A DNA stretch of 64,000 nt from Plantago ovata (GCA_028274465.1 CM051458.1:87688085-87752084), one strand, 5' to 3'. Numbered from the stretch's first letter, positions 10,485 through 23,105 are shown. Made by a program: numbers and translations. Notes: generated by a model from the letters alone, not told the origin.

Positions 10485-12050
10485 AGAACAGAGTAGTCTC
10501 TGTTTTAGGGAAATACAGAGGCCATAAGAGATACTGGACCGCGAATGAGTTGTAGTAAAATCGCAACGGTTGTAGATTATGCTAATTTATTTTTATCATG
10601 AATTTGGATTTCTCTTGACAGGATATAGTGTGCTTGTGATTGTGTCATAGAAACTGATATTTACTTGATTTCGAAACGAGAGATACACGAGGTAAGTACA
10701 ACAAGCACTGGTTTTTGTTGTTTCATTTCAGATTAAGGTGAGGTTGAACGCTTTGATGTTGTCATATCAGAGAAGCACATAAACTGTAGTCAATAACAGA
10801 TAAGGAAAAATTGCACTCTGATGTATTGAGACTTGCAGAAAGTGTGAGAGAACCGAAACTGGCAAATCTTACAGGTTGCCGAGTAAGAGAAAAAGTTTGT
10901 GGAAAGGCCTTTTGGTCTTCCTAAGATTGATTCGAAAGAATGCATTACTAAGCTTCTGTTTTTCTCCAGTATGTTGTCTTTATACCTGAACTGTTCTTCC
11001 TATGATTAGAGTCGTTGTTTCTCATCCAAGAAGGATTATAACGAGAGCGAAATGGAACTTGAACAGGCAAGAAATCAGAGAAATTTCTCCGGTTACAGAA
11101 CAGGTTAACCGGAAAGCACACAATTCTCAAGTTTACGTAGGTTAGTTTCCCAATTTTGCATTAGACATACACATCTGAAGTTGAATTTGTGCATATGATC
11201 AGCAGTACCATTATTTTGCTATCAGAAATTGTAGGCTGGAAACAAGAACGGCATGTACATGAGAAGCATCATCGAGTCAATCATCAACAGAGAGATTTTG
11301 AGAACAATCTGCTAATGCATCCCCATCGATTGTGAGAAAATCCTAAGCTCAGCGCATATTTGATAAATAACTCTCTCTCCTTCATAAAGACTTGGGTAAA
11401 TTTTAAAGGGACGATGAGTCGATGGAAATGTTGTCTTCAATGTAGTAATAAAAGCAAATGCTATGTGGTTAAAGTTGGCAACATGGGTATCGATCTGCAG
11501 TAATGAACCTTTACTATCATTGCTTATCAAAATGCAACAACATGAAAAGTACAATATGCTGCTATGCTTTCATCTCAAACGGGAAGAATGTGTATGAACT
11601 ATCTCTCGTTAGTAACAAAACCCACATTGATAAGCATTACCAAATTATAAGATGAATGGAAGTGTAAGATCATTTTCATTTTCACAAAAACATTCTGCTT
11701 TGGAATGGAACAGCAAACTAACATAAATCCGGTTTACTCCACAATATATTACCATGAGCTTATCTGTTTGAATATATGTTTCCTTTGCAACTTACATGTA
11801 TTGCACTATTTAACATTTCCTCCACTGTTTAAATTGAAGTATTTGTTTTTGCAGCTTGGAATTGTAATGCTAGTTAAGTCCCACAGCATTATTATTAGTG
11901 GGAGAGAAGGAAAAATTATGCTTGATATTGCACATAGTTAAGTTGAGCTAGTGTTCGGACATTGACCCAGACATGCTGACTAACTTGCAGGAGCAGTCAT
12001 TATCAAAGTTTGAGAAATTGACTTGTGATCTTCCAGAACTCATAAAGAAT
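10485..12050. other. Unassigned region with scattered exon-like fragments
   Basis: Short open, exon-like pieces occur on the plus strand at about 10800-10870 (reads LRLAESVREPKLANL), 11015-11130, 11235-11330 and 11990-12050 (after a CTTGCAG acceptor-like site, reads EQSLSKFEKLTCDLPEL). They are not joined by a consistent reading frame, and I recognise no family. They may be 3' UTR or decayed downstream exons of the 9731 gene, or further captured fragments. Confidence 0.35.
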
Positions 12051-12184
12051 AAAATCATTTGCTTTGGTGGTCACATTTGCAGTACCAAAAGAAAGAATCA
12101 TATTTAAAATAGTGCAGCGACCGACTTCTAAAAACAGATGGCCTTCGTATCATAAATAAGGAGGTGGATTTAAATTTAACCTTA

Positions 12185-13403
12185 GCATCAATCTCCGATA
12201 ATCGTTTCTGATTAATAGAAAGTTTTTGTTCGGCCTCCACCAATGCATGAAACTGCCATAATATATCGCCTCCACCTCTGAAAATATGATTGAAGTGTTA
12301 GTTTTTGCTTCTTCAATCTAATTACATAGTAGAACATAAGAGAATAAGGCATAGGAGTGACTATTAGACAATACTTCTTTAGCATTAGAAGGGTGGGTGC
12401 ACAGAGAATGTAATCTTAGAGAGAAACATAGTCACATACCTGCGGCTACCACCAGTCAATAGGCCACTGGGCTGGAAAATGTCGCCTTCTAGGGTCACAC
12501 TAGGTTTCTGTATGTCTCTATTAAAAGCCACCTATAAGACATCATGCAGCAAGATTATAGATGAAAATGGGAGGAACAAAGAGGGAACAGGGTTGCTTTT
12601 GATCTTGTTCATTGGGATGATTGTAACCCTCCTCTGCAAACCTCTATTTTGGAGAAGTTGCTTTCCAGTGTTTTCCACAACATTATATAGCTTCCCTCCA
12701 GCAGCAGCCTGCACATTTCTCAATACAAACAACCATAATTTAGCATTTCCACAAAACTAAATGAAAACGAGCAAGTAAACATAGTGACAAGTATGAAAAA
12801 CCTCCAAGGCAATTAACAACTGCAGAACTGTCCTTCACTCTAACTAGTTTCGCGACAACACCCTTCACCCTTGACCTATCAAAATTCCTTTCAGGATCTC
12901 TGTAACTGAAATCAATATGAGCCAAATTTGAAGAAGTGATCCGCACTCCATCCTTGAGTTTCTGCACCGTCTCATCTCTAACTCGATTGAACGTTCCTAG
13001 AAAGGTAAAAAAATAAAAAAAAATAATAATAAAAAAATAATAAAATAAAATTTGAGGCTGAATGTGCAGTACTTCTCCACAGAATCATGAGACACCCAAA
13101 TAAAAACATACCTTTTGCAGTTCCTCCATATGGTTCTCATTGTAGGAAATAGATTCCAGAGATTTCTTAACTTTTTCAACATCAGTCCTCTTCATGGTGA
13201 GCTCATTCTCTACAGCAGTAGCTTTTTCATGGGTTGACCGAAGTTGAGAGTTTTTCTCCTTCAGTTCTTTCTCACAGTGGCTTATTTTTGTTTGCAACCG
13301 TTTCAGTTCCTTCTCTGCCCTTCCCACAGCTACTTTGGCATCTCCAAGTTGATCGTCAAGGCATTAACCTTCATCCCCACTGCTCTTACCTGCTACAACA
13401 CCC
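12185..13403 (-). pseudogene. SMC2 (condensin subunit) central fragment, pseudogene
   Basis: Five exon-like blocks match the middle of SMC2 in order on the minus strand. They are: about 13403-13110 (GVVAGKSSGDEG, a stop, then coiled coil AEKELKRLQTKISHCEKEL); 12960-12795 (hinge entry, NFDRSRVKGVVAKLVRVKDS); 12720-12590 (hinge core, AGGKLYNVVENTGKQLLQN and RRVTIIPMNKI); 12535-12443 (PSVTLEGDIFQPSGLLTGG); and 12285-12197 (LVEAEQKL, then NQKRLSEIDAK). Donor and acceptor signals survive around several blocks. The ATPase head halves (Walker A, and signature plus Walker B) are absent, and an in-frame TAA lies in the first block. SMC2 with SMC4 forms the condensin ATPase core; this piece cannot. Confidence 0.85.
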
Positions 13404-13559
13404 TGAAAGGTAACCACCCATAGAGAATAAGTTCATAACATCATCAAGCATGTTACATGTTCTCCTCATGAATACAGATTTCTCAATTAGAAACTTGTGT
13501 AAAGATTGTTCGCTTAGTCATCCCCTTATTTTTGAAGATGCACATCACCAACGACAGGT

Positions 13560-13625
13560 TGGGGGTCCATAACATCAAGCATTGCATCTAGTTCATCCAC
13601 CATCGATTTTCAGAACCTAGTAGAG
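13560..13625 (-). pseudogene. Short exon-like fragment of unknown origin
   Basis: On the minus strand this reads VDELDAMLDVMDPQPVVGD without a stop, between the SMC2 and GDH fragments and in the same orientation. I do not recognise the parent gene. It may be one more captured piece or chance. Confidence 0.25.
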
Positions 13626-14460
13626 ACAAAACAACATGAAATGAATATCAACAAAGATCATTTCATAGATAAGAGGATAAAACACATGACCAGTTGACCA
13701 CCCCCATCCACTTAACTTATACGTACTGCATTCTTCTAATTGCACATATGCTATCGTGTTAGCAGAAATTTCACAACAGGCCTAATTTCTTTCCAAAATG
13801 TAGAAATTTTTGGTGCACATAAAGCTAATTTAGATGTCTGGACAAACGTGTTTCAAGTAGTATTTCTGAACGAGAGGAGTCCATATGCTGGAATAACAAT
13901 AACATGTAGTAGGAATTTGGTGCAGGTAATATACAGCAGAGCTACGTACACAGCTAACTAGCATGATGCTATAAACACACATTAACTTCTTAGTCCCCTT
14001 CAACATCCCATATTACCAAGAAAAATATGTATACGCAATGCGAGTACCACTAGCGCATTGCAGAAGCTATCAATTGATTTCCTACTTAGCGCAAGTCTAT
14101 CATCTCACATTCGCAATCCTAGGCTAGAATCATCAATTTCACAATCATTAACCACGTTGAGCTCATCTCTGGAGAACATTATACACGTGTTTCTTATTCT
14201 TGCAGATAAGAATTAGAATTCATTCCAAAGTAATACTAATGTCCATGTTTCCAAATGCAACTAACACACAGCCAAATCAAATCAATTCCCCTGCTTCACT
14301 CCAAACTTCACATCAACATCACAATATACTACTCTAGTATACAACAAAATTGCAGATTCCCTATTCTGTCACAATCCTTGAATCTTATATTAATAAAAAA
14401 AAAAAAAAAAACACACCAAATTGCAGAATAACATCAAAGCATTACTAGTACAACTATTCA

Positions 14461-14670
<210 letters not shown>

Positions 14671-15179
14671 TCAGCATCATCATGGAGGAGGCTAGCAACC
14701 TATTATACAGCAGAGTGTTTAGGTCACAGTGGATACAGCCAACGTGTGCATCTGCGCACAAGATGGGCACAATTGAACTAAAATGCTTCTCACCAATTCA
14801 AAAACTACATATTTTAATCTACACTTAATGTATTCACACAAACAATTCTAGATTAACATCATATTGAAGTAATTACTTAAAAATACATGGAAAAAAATCC
14901 ATATAAGCAGAGGACTGTATGGGAAGAAAAGTATTGTCTAGGTATGTGGGTGGGAATCTGGAAGACTGGAAGGTGTAAGAAATGAAATGAATTCACAAGC
15001 AATAATTTCAGAGCGAAGACAGGACATAACATAGATAGCTCATGCATTGGCAACCGTATTAAGGAACAGAGTAAACCACAAAGCTAGCAGGATACACTTT
15101 TGGTCCTAAACAATGCAACAAAAAGTAAACATTTAAGCTATTGGATTGCATTAAGAAAGCACTGAAGTCACTAACATGG

Positions 15180-16339
15180 ATCATCTCCGTGATCTCAGCA
15201 ATACTTTATTGCCTTGAACACAACTCTGTGTTACTGTGTACACTGCACCAACCTCAACATCAGGAGATGGTCGGCTGTGTGTTTGTATGTTTGAAGCAGT
15301 TGCCATCAACAAGAATCTGTAAGGTACATCAATAAGTCAGGGAGTCCAAGCTAGAACACAATAGCACTATTAGTTGTGGAAAATGAAAACAAATGAGGGG
15401 AAAAAAAGTATGGCAACTCTAGAACCATGTTTTCGTCATCAAAAAAGCCTGTGGCATACCATTTTGTACAGTACGTCATATTATTTCATTTATTCTTTCA
15501 AAAATATGCATCTTAGTTTTTTAATTGAAGGTGGATCAAAAGAGTTTATTACCTAAGATACACAAGCTGTGTACACAAGAAATTAAAGGGGAAAGAGAGA
15601 GAGAAAAAAAAAAAAAGGAAAACAGACATGAAACAGATCAGTTACACTAGACAGGAGGTTCCAGCACTTTACAATTCTAAAACAACGTAATAGTGCCTCA
15701 AAGCTATTCCTAATACATGAAATGTATTCGAAGCACCTACTTTGTTTTTTCTCCCTCCATAAACAACATATGATGCACCTATTATCTAATATGCATCTTT
15801 TCGCTTGTGCTTTCTCAAAGATACACTTGCATATCACGATGAACAGGAATGATATAATCAATAATGGCATAAGATATTTCAGTTGAAAAAAGTACTTACA
15901 GTGGGCCTAAATCTTTTTCCTTCAACTCCCATTTTGAAATAGTACATGGCAGCAGAGGCTAGCTTTGGCACCTGTTGTAAGGCATAAAGGCTTTCTGACT
16001 TGAAAATCATTACATTTCATCTGCTGGGAAAGGAAAAGAAAGTGAGAGAATATTACCTCTGCAACAACCATGGATCTTAGCCGATTTGAGATGATAGATA
16101 ACTCGTCAGAAACAAGAGAAAATGGATCTACTTTCTCCTGTCAAGTTAAACGGTGGAAGTGAAGGCAAGTAACTTTAGTATCTAATTATGGTTTCGACCA
16201 ACCCCTAAGTACTGTTATCAGTAGAAAATCAAGGAAAGTAAAGTGTAGTGAACAATTGCACCAACTGACCTCATCTTCATAGCTGCTCTGATGGTGGGCT
16301 TGTTGCCCAACAATATTCAAGGCACTCAAAGCATATGCT
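15180..16339 (-). pseudogene. Solanesyl (polyprenyl) diphosphate synthase 5' exons, pseudogene
   Basis: Four minus-strand exons match a plant long-chain trans-polyprenyl (solanesyl) diphosphate synthase. They are 16339-16270 (AYALSALNIVGQQAHHQSS), 16137-16057 (EKVDPFSLVSDELSIIS, then NRLRSMVVAE), 15971-15900 (VPKLASAAMYYFKMGVEGKR, then FRPT) and 15316 to about 15180 (LLMATASNIQTHS, later IAEITEMIHV). Most splice sites are canonical. A missing base near the start of the fourth exon shifts the frame, and another shift lies before IAEITEMIHV. The DDxxD catalytic exons are absent. The parent enzyme elongates prenyl chains for ubiquinone or plastoquinone; this copy stops before the active site. 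Confidence 0.85.
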
Positions 16340-16479
16340 CTGCAACCCAAAACCTACTAATCACCATAGAATGAAAAAAACTTGGTATAATTCAAGAATG
16401 CATCCAGAGAATCAAACATTTCAAGAACATGCAACCCCACTTTCCATTTAAAATAAATACACATATCAAACAACAATGT

Positions 16480-16830
16480 GTTTACCAAACTACTGTAGTT
16501 GATAAATCAGGGGTTAGCTTAAGCTAGCTTATTGATTAGCTAGTTCAAATTGAGAACCGATAAGTTAGATAATTTTATTGAACGCGTTTAGTAAAATAGT
16601 TAACAAATAAGCTAGCTAATGTGCTAACTGCTAAGGATATAATATACTAACAACATATCAGCTAGCTTAAAATTCTAATAATCTGTATGAGTTAGGTTAT
16701 CAAATCAGCTAGGTGTAAAAGAATTGTCTTGATCAAATAGTCAAATATGTTCATCTATCTCTTCTTATAAGCTATAACCTAATAACCTATAACCTACAAG
16801 TTCACACGATCCCTGTAAGCTAGTTGAATC
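16480..16830. repeat. MITE-like AT-rich sequence with GCTAGCTTA motifs
   Basis: The stretch is dense in GCTAGCTTA, TTAGCTAG and ATAACCTATAACC words in both orientations. This resembles the subterminal regions of plant non-autonomous DNA transposons. Clear TIRs and a TSD were not found. Confidence 0.35.
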
Positions 16831-17161
16831 ATTTGCCATTGTCACTATCCATTGCTTTATGAAATGGCATACCAGTAATACATATCATCATAATTGAAGC
16901 CAAGGTAGTAATTCTAATTCATCTCATTGAGCTAAAATAACCACATCAATTGCATACAAGAAGTAAAGACAGATTTGATACTAGTCAAATGTTATTTCTC
17001 CAGTTTTACCAAATATCAACTATCAAGTGTGACAAATCGCACCATTCGGTAGCTGCTACCGTTAGACGCGATTGTCACACTTTCGATGTTCGTCTATCTG
17101 ATTTTGACACGTCGACATACTACTTATTTCTTTTGTTAGCAGTTTTCTTTTTTAGGGAATG

Positions 17162-17330
17162 TAGTTAGTCTTAATTAATTAACTAATTAAGAAAGATGAC
17201 ACCATGTTATTTGCACTAGTGTCCACTATTTATATATTTTCTCGTTTAGATTCAATATAGTTAGTCTTAATTAACTAACTAGTACTTAAGAAAGATGACG
17301 CCATGATATTTGCACACTATATATAAAAAA
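17162..17330. repeat. Tandem direct repeat, 96-bp spacing
   Basis: TAGTTAGTCTTAATTAA followed by AAGAAAGATGAC.CCATG occurs at 17162 and again at 17258 with a few substitutions. It is a two-copy tandem duplication. Confidence 0.75.
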
Positions 17331-17374
17331 ATAATATCATCTAAATTTAAAACAGTAGTTTCTAGAGTTTAGTT

Positions 17375-17755
17375 TAATCATCCCGGACCCAAGAGGTCAC
17401 GGGTTCGAACCCTGAATGGGTGATCGTGATGTAGCGTGCGTGGACAAGTAAGAAAAAACAATATTCAAAACTTCATTAATTTCGTAAAATACTAAAGAAT
17501 TTGAGAAAAAAATTCTTTTTAATTCAGTATCATCAAAACTATCTGAAATTAACAAAGAACAAATTTTAAATAAAAATCTCTAGAAATTCTAACAAGTCCG
17601 AAATATTAAAATTGGTCCGTATATAAATTTAATGCGATTATATGTTTTGTATGAAGATTTATTGAAATGATTAATTAGAGATGTATATATTGATGATAAT
17701 ATTGTCCAACCAATATTGTAATAATTGTAATATTGTATCTAAAAAAATTAGTTTA
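17375..17755 (+). mobile_element. SINE-like sequence with a box B motif (copy 2)
   Basis: AGGTCACGGGTTCGAACCCTG near 17395 and a downstream block near 17655-17750 (ATTGAAATGATTAATTAG, later TTGTAATAATTGTAATA) match the copy at 5455-5610 in the same order. About 170 bp of extra AT-rich sequence lies between. It is likely the same SINE family, diverged and interrupted. Confidence 0.4.
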
Positions 17756-18023
17756 ATCACACTATATAGCCCATTAAAAATAGCATTCCCAGATGAAAAA
17801 GATAATAAATCATTCAAAGATAATATAAAAGTTGACATGGGCAGGCTTCATGTCTGAGTTGAATGAGAAAAAGATTAGCATATATTATATAAAAATAAAT
17901 TGGAATTAAATTAAACTAAATTAAACGGAACTAATGAACTTATTATTTGTAATATATATAAAACAACACAATAAAGTTGAATTGAAGCCGACGACTGGTG
18001 AGAGTTGCTGACGCTCAAAAAAA

Positions 18024-19242
18024 TTATTCATAATCTTCTTGCACCTTGTATTTTTTGGGATAAAATGGATGGCCAACATACGGTCTAGGAATACCGAATA
18101 AAGCATACCCCAAGCCTCCGTACACTAAAGTCAAGATAACCGCAACTTTCTGAAAGTGAGATGAAAATAAAGCGTTAGTCAATCGGTGTTAAACACTGGA
18201 ACCAGAAACAAGCTTTTTAATTTGTACCAAGAAATTGAGAAAAATTAATGTATGGGATTAATTCACAGAATCAGCAAATTCAAATTTAGCAGCAAGGTAG
18301 ATTAAACAAATAACACAAATATTGAATTGAAATCAACACACAAGGCAACATATTACACAATAATACCTCCATCCCATAGCAGTTGTCCAATTTATTTTTT
18401 CATATAAAATAAGGAGAATAATTAAATATTAATTTATATTAAAATTGAAGGTCTTTTAATTTATTGGGTATTTAAAATGTGTTGATCAAATATAAAATTA
18501 TTATTATAACCTTGTCCAAATATGAGAAAGAAATTAAATGATGCAACTCTAACATAAACTAAAACAAATGAGTTTTGCAAATAAACAAGGGAATATTACC
18601 GGAGCTGTTAATTTTATTAATGGAGGAGGTTTACGTTGTTGTAGTCTATGCTTAATAGTTGCCCTTGATGATCCATGCACAACCTGCAAGCAACCAAGAG
18701 ATGGACATACAATAGATCAAAAATCAAAATCAAATCAATGACCTAGAGCAAGATGTCAAGAGAAGAAAAGAAGCTTGAATCAAAGAATAAGAGTTAACAT
18801 AGGAGTTGAGCCGGAGCAGGTTAACTCCTTGGTCAACACCGTCATATTGAGAGAGTCCAGATCTCATCAGGAAACTCCACAGCTAGAAGTAATATGCTAT
18901 ATCCTGGAAATATGTTTGAGTTATCTTAATTAAAGAAAATCCTACAGCTTTGTATATATCTGTACAATCAGTTTAGATTAATTGCATTAGGACTCTAGAC
19001 TCTTTAGCTTAGTATATATAGCAGCAGTCTGTAATTCATTTGTATACAACTTTTGTATCAATACATCTTCATATTCAATTCAATAAGATGATTATTCATC
19101 TTCATTCTCTCTTCTTGTAATCTTTTCCAAACGTTTCATATTCTGACACAAGAAAGGAAATTATAAATAATTACTACTAGAATATAATGTACGTACATAC
19201 CTCGGTTATTGTCTGTGAAACTCCCAATCGATCAGTGCACAT
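18024..19242 (-). CDS. Putative small membrane protein, 83 aa, three exons
   Basis: Three coding exons join in phase 0: 19242-19201 (MCTDRLGVSQTITE), 18683-18600 (VVHGSSRATIKHRLQQRK, then PPPLIKLTAP) and 18149-18024 (KVAVILTLVYGGLGYALFGI, then PRPYVGHPFYPKKYKVQEDYE, stop TAA). Junctions are canonical: donors GTATGT and GTAATA, acceptors TTGCAG and TTTCAG. Exact frame continuity across three exons argues for a real gene. The third exon encodes one hydrophobic segment (about residues 44-62) and a polar, Tyr/Pro-rich tail. An upstream non-coding exon is possible near 19381-19420, where a GTAAGT donor is present. I do not recognise the family, and a captured fragment is an alternative. Intron 1 holds an LTR-like sequence. 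Confidence 0.5.
18895..19148 (+). mobile_element. LTR-like sequence inside the intron of the small gene
   Basis: TATATATAGCAGCAG near 19010, CTTTTGTATCAATACATC near 19050 and CTCTCTTCTTGTAATC near 19110 are the promoter, terminator and 3'-end style of plant copia LTRs. A TG start (18895 or 18913) and a CA end (19148) are possible, but no matching TSD or second LTR was found. Confidence 0.4.
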
Positions 19243-20418
19243 CGATAATCTCTGCTGCAATTGCAAACCCTAAAAGCAACCAAAACATAGATACAAGTAG
19301 AACCAATTCAATTAAATCACGTCACGTCAAATCAAATTAATCAATGAATTAGAACTAATTAAATTGCAGTAATATACTTACCAACCGTTGCTGAGTTTGA
19401 TGATTCAACAACCACTTTCATACATCCCTTTTCTTCCAACAACCACCACCGGAATCCGGCAACCATCACCAAAATTCGACGACCACCTTAATCCGACGAA
19501 CACTACCAGAAGTATACGACTACGGAAAACCAAACTGCAAATCTAAAAATACTTCCGTACGCAATGATACAACAACATTATAATGCATTGCATACGTACT
19601 AATACACTGATTTTAAGATATATTGATGTAGCGATGTATATTGTTGCAGCAGTATCGGCTTATAGTTTAGAATAATTATTTGCAAATTGATCCTTGTATT
19701 CTATTAAATATTATATTTAGTACTCAAATTAAAATATTAATGTCTTGCTAAATAGGTTTGTATTCCAAAATTCACCAAAACTCAAAACGCTCCTCATCTA
19801 ATCTGAAAATCAGAGGTCGAGAATAACATCAAGGTATGTTTTCATATATTTGTGGATTCTATTTCATGTTTCTCTTCTTATTATTAATTCTATTTCGAGA
19901 ATAACATCAAGGTATGTTTTCTTATTATTTCATCCAAATTATTTACTTCTTCTTTTTTCGTGCGAATAACGAACATCTACAGGTTTCTTATTTTCAAATT
20001 GTGATTCGAAACAAAACGCGAACATTGACCGGGCATATGAACTAATCAAAACGCGAACATTGACCGAACATATTAACTTAACTAAACTAAATTGAGGCTA
20101 GTTAATATAAGTTAAACTAATCAGATTCATCAACTCTAGTTCAGTTCGGGCTCATCAAGTTCAGTTTAATTAAGTTATGTTCGGTTCAATTAAGGTTGTT
20201 AGGTTAGGTCATGACTAATACTGTTAGAACTTAGAAGTATTAAACCAAAGGTAATAACCAACTATATATACTAGTACGATGTCGTGTGTTTACATACGGC
20301 CTCTGCTACTTATACGTTAGTGTTGAAACCATTAACCACTTGTTCTTCCACTGTGTATTCTAGATAGTGCATATCTTTCAAAGATACACGTTCATGATTT
20401 TCAACATGTTTGAGTGTG

Positions 20419-20420
<2 letters not shown>
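19243..20420. other. Intergenic DNA with one short duplication
   Basis: No gene is supported apart from a possible leader exon near 19381-19420. The phrase CGAGAATAACATCAAGGTATG occurs at about 19818 and again at about 19897, a small direct duplication. Confidence 0.5.
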
Positions 20421-20424
<4 letters not shown>

Positions 20425-20492
<68 letters not shown>

Positions 20493-20553
20493 CCCTCCGT
20501 TCTCTTAGGAGCTTCGTAGTTTGACTTTTTCTGGTCAACAACTTTTATTATTG

Positions 20554-20606
<53 letters not shown>
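20425..20606. repeat. Two (ATT)n microsatellites
   Basis: Long ATT/TTA trinucleotide runs at about 20425-20492 and 20545-20606 are separated by 50 bp of ordinary sequence. Confidence 0.95.
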
Positions 20607-20669
20607 GGGTTAGGGTACAGGGTTTAGGGTTTAGGGTTTAGCGTATAGAGTATAGGGTTTAGGGTATTT
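20606..20669 (+). repeat. Interstitial plant telomere-type repeat (TTTAGGG)n
   Basis: About seven units of TTTAGGG and variants (TACAGGG, TTTAGCG, TATAGAG, TATAGGG) directly follow the ATT microsatellite. The run is degenerate and flanked by ordinary sequence, so it is interstitial rather than a chromosome end. Confidence 0.9.
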
Positions 20670-21429
20670 GTAATATTACAATCAATGCAACATCAACTTT
20701 GTTATAATGCTGCAACATAGATTGAGAAAGTTCTTCTACGTCACAGCTTCTAATGCTACATCGATACAACATTGATGCTTACTGCAGTAATGCTATTGCA
20801 ATGTATTTACAACAATGCATCATTGATGCTTACTGTTGACTTACATTGCCGCAAGCGATGCTGCATCAATGTTAATACAATGCTGCATCATTGCTTATTT
20901 GGTGATTTTTTTCTCTAACTTATCGTCTGTCTTTCCATAGCCCATCTTTTCATCATCGAGTTTATCTTTATATAATTTCGATTGGGATGGTGGTAGTGGT
21001 GGCTTGGACTGCGGCGTGGTGGTGGTGGTGGTGGAATATTAAAATATTAATATTTAATATTTGGCATTTGAAAATTGATAATTATTAAAATCGTTTTTCT
21101 CCTATTTTGACATACAATTTGTTGTATTTATAAATTATTATTTTATTAAAAATTTTGCCAAGTGTCAACTTTTAAATGGTATACTAAAATTAGTACAGTG
21201 CGAAGGGTACTCAAATTAGTACATTGACTTTGACTTTGATGTAATTTGGCCCTTTGCAAACTCATTAGTATTATTAGTATTATGTATTTATGATGGATCT
21301 TGAATTCGACGATACTATTAAATTTGTTAAAAAATACCCCACGCCTCCATTAACATATTCAATGATAAAGTGCAAGCATGGGGTGAGTGAGCGCTAGTGT
21401 TGAGAGTGAGGTCCGTATATAAGGGTGTG
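20670..21429. other. Intergenic DNA, low-complexity CATCAATG-rich part
   Basis: About 20690-20890 is enriched in GCAACAT, GCTGCATC and TGATGCTTACTG words without regular periodicity. A short GGTGGT run lies near 21020. No genes were recognised. Confidence 0.5.
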
Positions 21430-21821
21430 CAGTGAGCCCGACCGAACAGGGCCTCCGATTTTTGGGGGCCTCTAATTTATGATCCATTAACCTAATACAT
21501 ATGTTTTGAATTTAGAAAAACATGACTTTTATATTAAATAACATGAAATATCAATCCAAACAATTTTATCGTCCCGATTAATACTATACGTTTGTTTGTC
21601 ACCATTTTTTAAAGATAATGTATAATATAATTTGTTTGATTGTGCTATTTTATTCTTAAATGTGATGTAGGGTTCATGATGACAAAAGAGTGAATAATTG
21701 AAGTGAGGTTCGCAATAAAGAACGTACAAATGAGATTGTGAGCTAGTTCAAACATAACAATTTGAGTGTGACATATCAAGATGAAAAATATAAAAAAAAA
21801 ATGAAAGAACTACTGCGATCT

Positions 21822-22125
21822 TGTAACGCCCCACATTTCAGAGGCTTAAAGGGGTTGAGAACGCTGCTCATATCAACAAGGTGCACCTTTCTTTTCGGGA
21901 ATCCACCTAGAAAAACTTCAGAGTTAAGCGTGCTTGCTCTGGAGCAATTCTAGGAGTGGTGACCCACTGGGAAGTTCCTGGTGCGCGCACGAGTGAGGAC
22001 AAAGTGCGCGGATTAGAACCTGTGTTGGTCTGTGGGGCCAGCATATCACCCCGGAGAGCGCCCATGAGTAACCTCGCCGGCCCGTTGGGCCGGGTCTCGG
22101 CCCATTAATGGATCGGGTCGTTACA
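21822..22125 (+). repeat. Cassandra LTR 1, with altered 5S box C
   Basis: First LTR of the array. It carries the box A-like AGTTAAGCGTGCTTG at about 21922. Its box C reads AGGAGTGGTGACC, whereas the other five LTRs have AGGATGGGTGACC. It also has CTAGAAAAACT where the others have CTATAAGAACT. Confidence 0.9.
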
Positions 22126-22311
22126 AGTGGTATCAGAGCGGGACTATCCGGAACTGCAGGAGCTAAGTGCCATACGAGGCAAAGTGCTACACTGTATGGG
22201 CGGTGGGAGCCACCTCTTGAGCCCGTAGGGGCCACCTCTAGAATCCTGCACGGATGGTTGGTCTCGGGACAGCGCGCAACGAGGACGTTGCGCAATTTAA
22301 GAGGGGGTGAT

Positions 22312-22615
22312 TGTAACGCCCCACATTTCAGAGGCTTAAAGGGGTTGAGAACGCTGCTCATATCAACAAGGTGCACCTTTCTTTTCGGGAATCCACCTAT
22401 AAGAACTTCAGAGTTAAGCGTGCTTGCTCTGGAGCAATTCTAGGATGGGTGACCCACTGGGAAGTTCCTGGTGCGCGCACGAGTGAGGACAAAGTGCGCG
22501 GATTAGAACCTGTGTTGGTCTGTGGGGCCAGCATATCACCCTGGAGAGCGCCCATGAGTAACCTCGCCGGCCCGTTGGGCCGGGTCTCGGCCCATTAATG
22601 GGTCGGGTCGTTACA
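22312..22615 (+). repeat. Cassandra LTR 2
   Basis: 304 bp, TG...CA ends, with intact 5S-like boxes. It is preceded by the purine tract of internal domain 1 and followed directly by a primer binding site. Confidence 0.93.
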
Positions 22616-22801
22616 AGTGGTATCAGAGCGGGACTATCCGGAACTGTAGGAGCTAAGTGCCATACGAGGCAAAGTGCTACACTGTATGGGCGGTGGGAGC
22701 CACCTCTTGAGCCCGTAGGGGCCACCTCTAGAATCCTGCACGGATGGTTGGTCTCGGGACAGCGCGCAACGAGGACGTTGCGCAATTTAAGAGGGGGTGA
22801 T

Positions 22802-23105
22802 TGTAACGCCCCACATTTCAGAGGCTTAAAGGGGTTGAGAACGCTACTCATACCAACAAGGTGCACCTTTCTTTTCGGGAATCCACCTATAAGAACTTCA
22901 GAGTTAAGCGTGCTTGCTCTGGAGCAATTCTAGGATGGGTGACCCACTGGAAAGTTCCCGGTGCGCGCACGAGTGAGGACAAAGTGCGCGGATTAGAATC
23001 CGTGTTGGTCTGTGGGGCCAGCATATCACCCCAGAGAGCGCCCATGAGTAACCTTGCCGGTTCGTTGGGTTGGGTCTCGGTCCGTTAGTGGGCCGGGTCG
23101 TTACA
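22802..23105 (+). repeat. Cassandra LTR 3
   Basis: 304 bp. It shares CTACTCATACCAAC with LTR 6 and GGAAAGTTCCCGG with LTR 5, a mosaic pattern among copies. Confidence 0.93.

Noticed and set aside
20606-20669. Chromosome end (telomere)
   Set aside because: Only about seven degenerate units, flanked on both sides by ordinary sequence.
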